Assembly (NCBI RefSeq): GCF_015476655.1
Contig: NZ_JABFHF010000004.1
Span: 124,001 to 188,000, forward strand
Direction: 5' to 3'
Length of the DNA: 64,000 bases
Source: Aquiflexum lacus
Lineage (GTDB): Bacteria; Bacteroidota; Bacteroidia; Cytophagales; Cyclobacteriaceae
Under the pieces are notes generated by a model. It was not told where the DNA came from and ran no database searches. It was given only the letters and a program-made list of their open reading frames with translations. Shown in pieces: positions 60,032-64,000 of this stretch; position 1 is the stretch's first letter, and each line of letters begins with the position of its first letter. Both the position numbers and the translations under genes were made by a program.

Positions 60032-62857
60032 TTAAAATTCGTATGAAATGCCCAGCGAATACTGTCTGCCAGGTTTAAACCTTCTGAAAATCTGATCATT
60101 TTTTCTATCAAAAACTCCGTCTTCATTTCCATCTTGAAGGAGTAAAAACTCCTGGTTGAAAATATCTCTGATACCTGCTTTAAGAAATAATTTTTGTGTT
60201 ATCCCTTTTCGAACTGAAAGATCCAATACGTTCCTTGGCATTTCATAGGTGTCAGGAATGGCACCGGCACCAACCAATAAAATCCTTTTCCCAATCACAT
60301 TGTAGTTAAGATTAATTTGGAGGTTTTTTATTTCATCGTCATAAAAGAGACCAGTATTTACGATAAAGTTAGATTGGCCTTGCAGTGGTCTATCTTTTGC
60401 ACGAAGCAACTGTGATAGGTCCTCACCTAATGTAACTTCACTGTCGATAATCGAAACGTTTACTAAAGTGCTGACTCTGCTGAAAAACTTGGTACGAATC
60501 ACATTCGCCATTGACTTTCTGATATCGATTTCCACTCCTCTTGCAAAAGCCCTTTCGGAGTTTCTGAAAAGGAAAGTGGATTGCTCACTACCAAAATTCC
60601 CATAGAGTGATTCGATAGGATCTGTAAAGTCTTTATAAAAAAATGCAAAAGATACCGTTTCCGTCAGACTAGGATACCATTCCCATCTAAGGTCATAATT
60701 TTGAATGCTGGCATTTCTTAGGAATGTATATCCTGTAACTGTGGCATCAAATATAAAATCAAAGAATCCAAAAGGAGCAATTTCCCTAAATTCAGGCCTG
60801 TTCAATGTTTTGCCATAAACTCCTTTCAAAACCATTTTATTGTTGATGTTGTAGGATAGCGTTACAGATGGAAGGATATCCACCTGATCTATAATTACAG
60901 GTTCAATTGGAGGTGTATCTGTACCTGGTTGAAACCTATCGGGACTTTGCAGGGTCTGCACATTATCTTCTATCCTTAGTCCTCCCGACAAATTGAATTT
61001 ACCTAATGGTAAATTCATGGACACATAATATGCTCGAAGTTCGTTGGTTGCGGAATAAAAATTACTCGTTGAAAAATTCTCACCCAATCTGATACCTGAT
61101 ACACTATTGATGTTTTTTTCATCGAAAAGCTCTCCTATTCCGACTTGAGTAAGGCTTTCATCAAAATTAGTGCCTCTACTGTAACCTAGGTTCCTTGCTT
61201 CAAAACTTCTTTCCCTGTTTTCGAAATATATTCCAGTTTTTAAAACAGGTCTGAAATTAGTTTCCTTATTCAGATTGAACTTTTGCTCATAATTGACTGC
61301 TGCAGAATAGATATTCTCCTGCATATTGGAGTAAAATTTTCCAAGAAAATCAGGAGTTTGACCTCTCGGTACAAATAGAACTGATTCTCCTGTCTCAGAA
61401 TCAACCACATTCTTTCTATATCTTCTATAATCAGGTAAGTCATTGTAAGATAAACCGTAACCACCCACCCAATCAATCTTGCCTGATTCTTGAAATAGTT
61501 TGTGAGTTCCGACCAATTGTCCAGAGTATATACCTCTGTATTCATTGAAAAAGGCAAAGTTATTTTGTCTAAAACCTTGTGCAACCTGATCACCGAATCT
61601 ATCTATAAAATCATAGGTGGTTAATCTTTCATAAAGATTTTTAAGCTCAATTACATTGTTGTCATTTATCTTCCATGCCCAGTTGAAAATGATCCCATTC
61701 ATAATTTCCTGACCAAACTCTACGTCGTCAAATGCATATCTGAGCTTTTGGGAATTGGCTTCAAAATCATACGCTTCAAAGGCATTGTTCTCCACATTAA
61801 AGATTGTCTTGGTATTGGAATATTGGATACTTGTGGTATTACCTATCTGCATTCCTTTATTTCCAATATCCTTCCTAAAATAGTGAGTAACTGCTACCCT
61901 AGAATCAAGTCCTGAACCGTAATTTTGTTCCTGCCAGTTATTTGGAAGTGATCTTCCCGCTTGGTCTATCTCATTAGATGGCAAAGTCGTCAACCTTTCA
62001 GGGAAACCCGCAGGGAGATTGTTTTTTCCATCGTTAAGTCCTAGCCAATGGTTACTTCTTCTTTCTTCACCCCTGAAATTTCTCAAAGAAGTTCCTTGCC
62101 TGAATCCAGTGGAAACATCGAGTGTTGTAGAGGTTCCATCAGGAATACCTTTAGTGAAGATTTTTACCATGCCTCCTGAGAAATCTCCTGGGAGTTCTGG
62201 AGAAGGACTTTTATAAATCAGAATCTTATCGACAATATTACTCGGCACCACATCCAAAGAAAACGACCTTACATCAGGCTCCATACTTGGCGTGTTGATA
62301 TTGTGCAATTGAGTGGTATTGTACCTTTCATTCAATCCCCTGATTACAATAAATCGGTCTTGAACTACAGTTACACCAGGAATCCTTTTGACCACTTGAG
62401 ATGCATCACTATCAAGTGTTTTTTTAATGGATTCAGCAGAAATTCCACTGACTACCTGAATACTTTCTTTGATATCCCTAAGCAAACTGATATCAGAAGC
62501 TGTTTCCCTAACAGCGGAGACTGTAACCACCGCGAGTTCAGATATATCCTCTATCATGTTAACCTCTACAGAAATACTTCCCGATTGAGGAACATCAATC
62601 TCAATTTTTTCTGTGGAATAGGTGATAAAAGAAACAATCAAAATCTGGGGGCCTGAGGGAACGTTTTTCAGTTCAAATGATCCATCAATGTCTGAGACAG
62701 TACCTAGGGTAGTCCCCTCTATTCTCACATTGGCACCAACAACAGTTTCATTTAGCCTTGTGTCGTTGATAATTCCTTTCACTGTGGCAGTTTGGGCTAC
62801 CAATTCATTGGACCCAATTCCACACAAAAAGACAATTAGAATTAAAATTTTCTTCAT
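60032..62857 (-). CDS. TonB-dependent receptor with carboxypeptidase-like N-terminal domain
   Basis: A 941-residue outer-membrane receptor. Start ATG 62857 gives the signal MKKILILIVFLCGIGSNELVAQ; upstream in-frame codons lack a signal peptide. Then a regulatory beta domain (about 23-100), a plug (SAESIKKTLDSDASQVVKRIPGVTVVQDRFIVIRGLNERYNTTQL, with turns), and a barrel ending GRQYSLGISYEF. RGLNERYNTTQLHNINTPS is typical of a subgroup whose partner is a beta-helix lipoprotein, here 24 bases downstream. Ligand unknown. Confidence 0.93.
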   Translation of the reverse strand: MKKILILIVFLCGIGSNELVAQTATVKGIINDTRLNETVVGANVRIEGTTLGTVSDIDGSFELKNVPSGPQILIVSFITYSTEKIEIDVPQSGSISVEVNMIEDISELAVVTVSAVRETASDISLLRDIKESIQVVSGISAESIKKTLDSDASQVVKRIPGVTVVQDRFIVIRGLNERYNTTQLHNINTPSMEPDVRSFSLDVVPSNIVDKILIYKSPSPELPGDFSGGMVKIFTKGIPDGTSTTLDVSTGFRQGTSLRNFRGEERRSNHWLGLNDGKNNLPAGFPERLTTLPSNEIDQAGRSLPNNWQEQNYGSGLDSRVAVTHYFRKDIGNKGMQIGNTTSIQYSNTKTIFNVENNAFEAYDFEANSQKLRYAFDDVEFGQEIMNGIIFNWAWKINDNNVIELKNLYERLTTYDFIDRFGDQVAQGFRQNNFAFFNEYRGIYSGQLVGTHKLFQESGKIDWVGGYGLSYNDLPDYRRYRKNVVDSETGESVLFVPRGQTPDFLGKFYSNMQENIYSAAVNYEQKFNLNKETNFRPVLKTGIYFENRERSFEARNLGYSRGTNFDESLTQVGIGELFDEKNINSVSGIRLGENFSTSNFYSATNELRAYYVSMNLPLGKFNLSGGLRIEDNVQTLQSPDRFQPGTDTPPIEPVIIDQVDILPSVTLSYNINNKMVLKGVYGKTLNRPEFREIAPFGFFDFIFDATVTGYTFLRNASIQNYDLRWEWYPSLTETVSFAFFYKDFTDPIESLYGNFGSEQSTFLFRNSERAFARGVEIDIRKSMANVIRTKFFSRVSTLVNVSIIDSEVTLGEDLSQLLRAKDRPLQGQSNFIVNTGLFYDDEIKNLQINLNYNVIGKRILLVGAGAIPDTYEMPRNVLDLSVRKGITQKLFLKAGIRDIFNQEFLLLQDGNEDGVFDRKNDQIFRRFKPGRQYSLGISYEF

Positions 62858-63054
62858 TTGTTTTAAAATTTGTACAGCAGCAATTTTTAACTGCACAAAA
62901 TTCACCACTAAATGTTAATTGGAAGCGTTTTGAAAATTATCAATTCATTAATAAGAGGCAGGTAAAAAAAAACAGTCATCACAATTTTTTAATATTGCAA
63001 TGACCGTTTGATCTAAACCAAAAGGTTATAATTGAAAATGAGTATGATATTCGG

Positions 63055-64000
63055 CTATTTCAATGTTACGGTTTTGTTAATAGGTATCTTATCCAAAAAC
63101 AGACGTACCAAATCTCGAGTGCTGATATTGTCCGCTTCCGCCTCATAATTGAGAATCAGGCGATGATTTAGAACATCTTCTGCCACTGCTTTGATATCTT
63201 CAGGCAAGACATAATCACGGCCATCCATATAGGCAGCAGCACGCGAAGCCAAATGTAAATTGATACTGGCCCTTGGAGAAACACCGAATTGGATATACTT
63301 AGCTTCCTCTTTCATCCCGTACTTTTCAGGTGACCTTGTCGCAAATACCAATTCAATGATATAGTTTTCCAATGGTTCTGCGATTTTGACTTCATTGATC
63401 TGATTCCTGATCGCAAAAATATCCTCTTTGGATAGTACTGCATTCACTTCTGAACTGAAAGACATATTGGCCATTCTGCGCATCACTTCCATTTCGTCCG
63501 CTTTGGAAGGATAGTCGATATGCACCTTCATCATAAATCTATCCACCTGTGCTTCCGGCAACGGATAAGTTCCTTCCTGATCCACGGGATTTTGGGTAGC
63601 CAATACCAGAAATGGCCTATCCAATTGAAAAGTAGTTTCACCTATGGTCACTTGCTTTTCCTGCATCGCCTCTAAAAGTGCAGACTGTACTTTGGCAGGA
63701 GACCTGTTGACCTCATCCGCCAAGATGATGTTGGCGAAAATAGGCCCCTTCTTCACCTCAAAGCTTGCTTCCTGCTGATTGTAAATCATGGTTCCCACCA
63801 AATCCGATGGGAGCAAATCCGGCGTAAACTGAATTCTTTTGAAATCTAAATGTAGAACCCTTGCAAGGGTATTAACAGTCAATGTTTTTGCCAAACCTGG
63901 AACACCTTCCAATAGAATATGGCCATTGGTAAACAATCCGATCAATAACCTATTGACCATCCGGTCCTGACCTACGACTACTTTTTTTACTTCTTCGATG
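63055..64000 (-). CDS. MoxR family AAA+ ATPase (partial, 5' end outside window)
   Basis: The frame runs to the window edge; the last visible codons (from 64000) read IEEVKKVVVGQDRMVNRLLIG, so the true start lies beyond. Motifs: Walker A GVPGLAKT, Walker B ILADEVNRSPAKVQSALLEAMQE, sensor LATQNPVDQEGTYPLPEAQVDRFMM, and the C-terminal GVSPRASINLHLASRAAAYMDGRDYVLPEDI. MoxR ATPases help assemble or activate proteins with von Willebrand-type domains, and often precede DUF58 and Bat genes. Batch partners are not visible here; batD lies near 4.8 kb. Confidence 0.96.
   Translation of the reverse strand, partial: IEEVKKVVVGQDRMVNRLLIGLFTNGHILLEGVPGLAKTLTVNTLARVLHLDFKRIQFTPDLLPSDLVGTMIYNQQEASFEVKKGPIFANIILADEVNRSPAKVQSALLEAMQEKQVTIGETTFQLDRPFLVLATQNPVDQEGTYPLPEAQVDRFMMKVHIDYPSKADEMEVMRRMANMSFSSEVNAVLSKEDIFAIRNQINEVKIAEPLENYIIELVFATRSPEKYGMKEEAKYIQFGVSPRASINLHLASRAAAYMDGRDYVLPEDIKAVAEDVLNHRLILNYEAEADNISTRDLVRLFLDKIPINKTVTLK

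Overview
The window looks like a chromosomal segment of a pigmented Bacteroidota bacterium, most likely order Cytophagales, family Cyclobacteriaceae (Algoriphagus/Belliella-like). Support: low-to-moderate GC, weak Shine-Dalgarno sites, promoter elements of the Bacteroidetes type (TTTG, 19 bases, TAnnTTTG), two lipoprotein/TonB receptor loci, DUF4270 and DUF4286 proteins, BatD, and a carotenoid cluster with a fusion-type lycopene cyclase (CrtYcd), CrtW, CrtZ and CruF, as known from flexixanthin-producing Algoriphagus. This placement is inference from gene content.

Layout. 1-13.6 kb is mostly housekeeping: ApbE (cut by the window edge), RuvB, QueG, a GNAT-like protein, BatD, chorismate synthase, a dicarboxylate/glutamate symporter, PrmA, TpiA, RecX, a REP-associated (RAYT-type) transposase with a damaged N-terminus, and two small c-type cytochromes. 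13.6-17.0 kb is an accessory island: about 1.27 kb without genes but with an eleven-unit 21-bp tandem array between two near-identical 21-bp direct repeats, followed by a two-gene set, an HTH protein with a PD-(D/E)xK-like signature and a protein with a HEPN-type RNxxxH motif. 17.1-23.9 kb is a sugar or polyol locus: Gfo/Idh/MocA oxidoreductase, TIM-barrel isomerase, a 1170-residue ThuA/propeller/cupredoxin lipoprotein and a divergent AraC regulator. 23.9-24.6 kb is made almost entirely of intergenic repeats.

24.6-37.3 kb carries an M14 carboxypeptidase, GlmS, a DUF4270 lipoprotein, a GlgA-like half protein, PanC-PanD with a membrane protein, a YugP-like metalloprotease, an acyl-CoA dehydrogenase and an AraC regulator. 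37.4-39.8 kb is a TonB-dependent receptor. 39.9-47.4 kb is the carotenoid locus on the minus strand: cruF-crtZ-merR, then a regulatory gap, then ECF sigma-crtI-crtB-crtYcd-ispH-crtW. Together these enzymes convert isoprenoid precursors to a ketolated, hydroxylated monocyclic carotenoid. The MerR protein keeps the W-x9-EH signature of coenzyme-B12 photoreceptors, and a perfect inverted repeat covers the sigma/crt promoter, so light control is a testable idea.

47.5-57 kb holds repair and RNA-related genes (Tag, a CsaA-type tRNA-binding protein, a SpoU methyltransferase, MutS), a Rieske protein, small secreted proteins, tRNA-Gly(GCC) and tRNA-Leu(TAA) behind a consensus promoter with a decayed tRNA-Gly fragment, and a second TonB receptor. 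57.4-63 kb has two lipoproteins and a third TonB receptor. The window ends inside a MoxR-type ATPase. Intergenic gaps hold at least three heptamer-periodic repeat types and several palindromic families. The best candidates for something undescribed are the HTH/nuclease-like plus HEPN pair, the REP palindromes inside the RAYT reading frame, and the B12-type regulator of the carotenoid operon.
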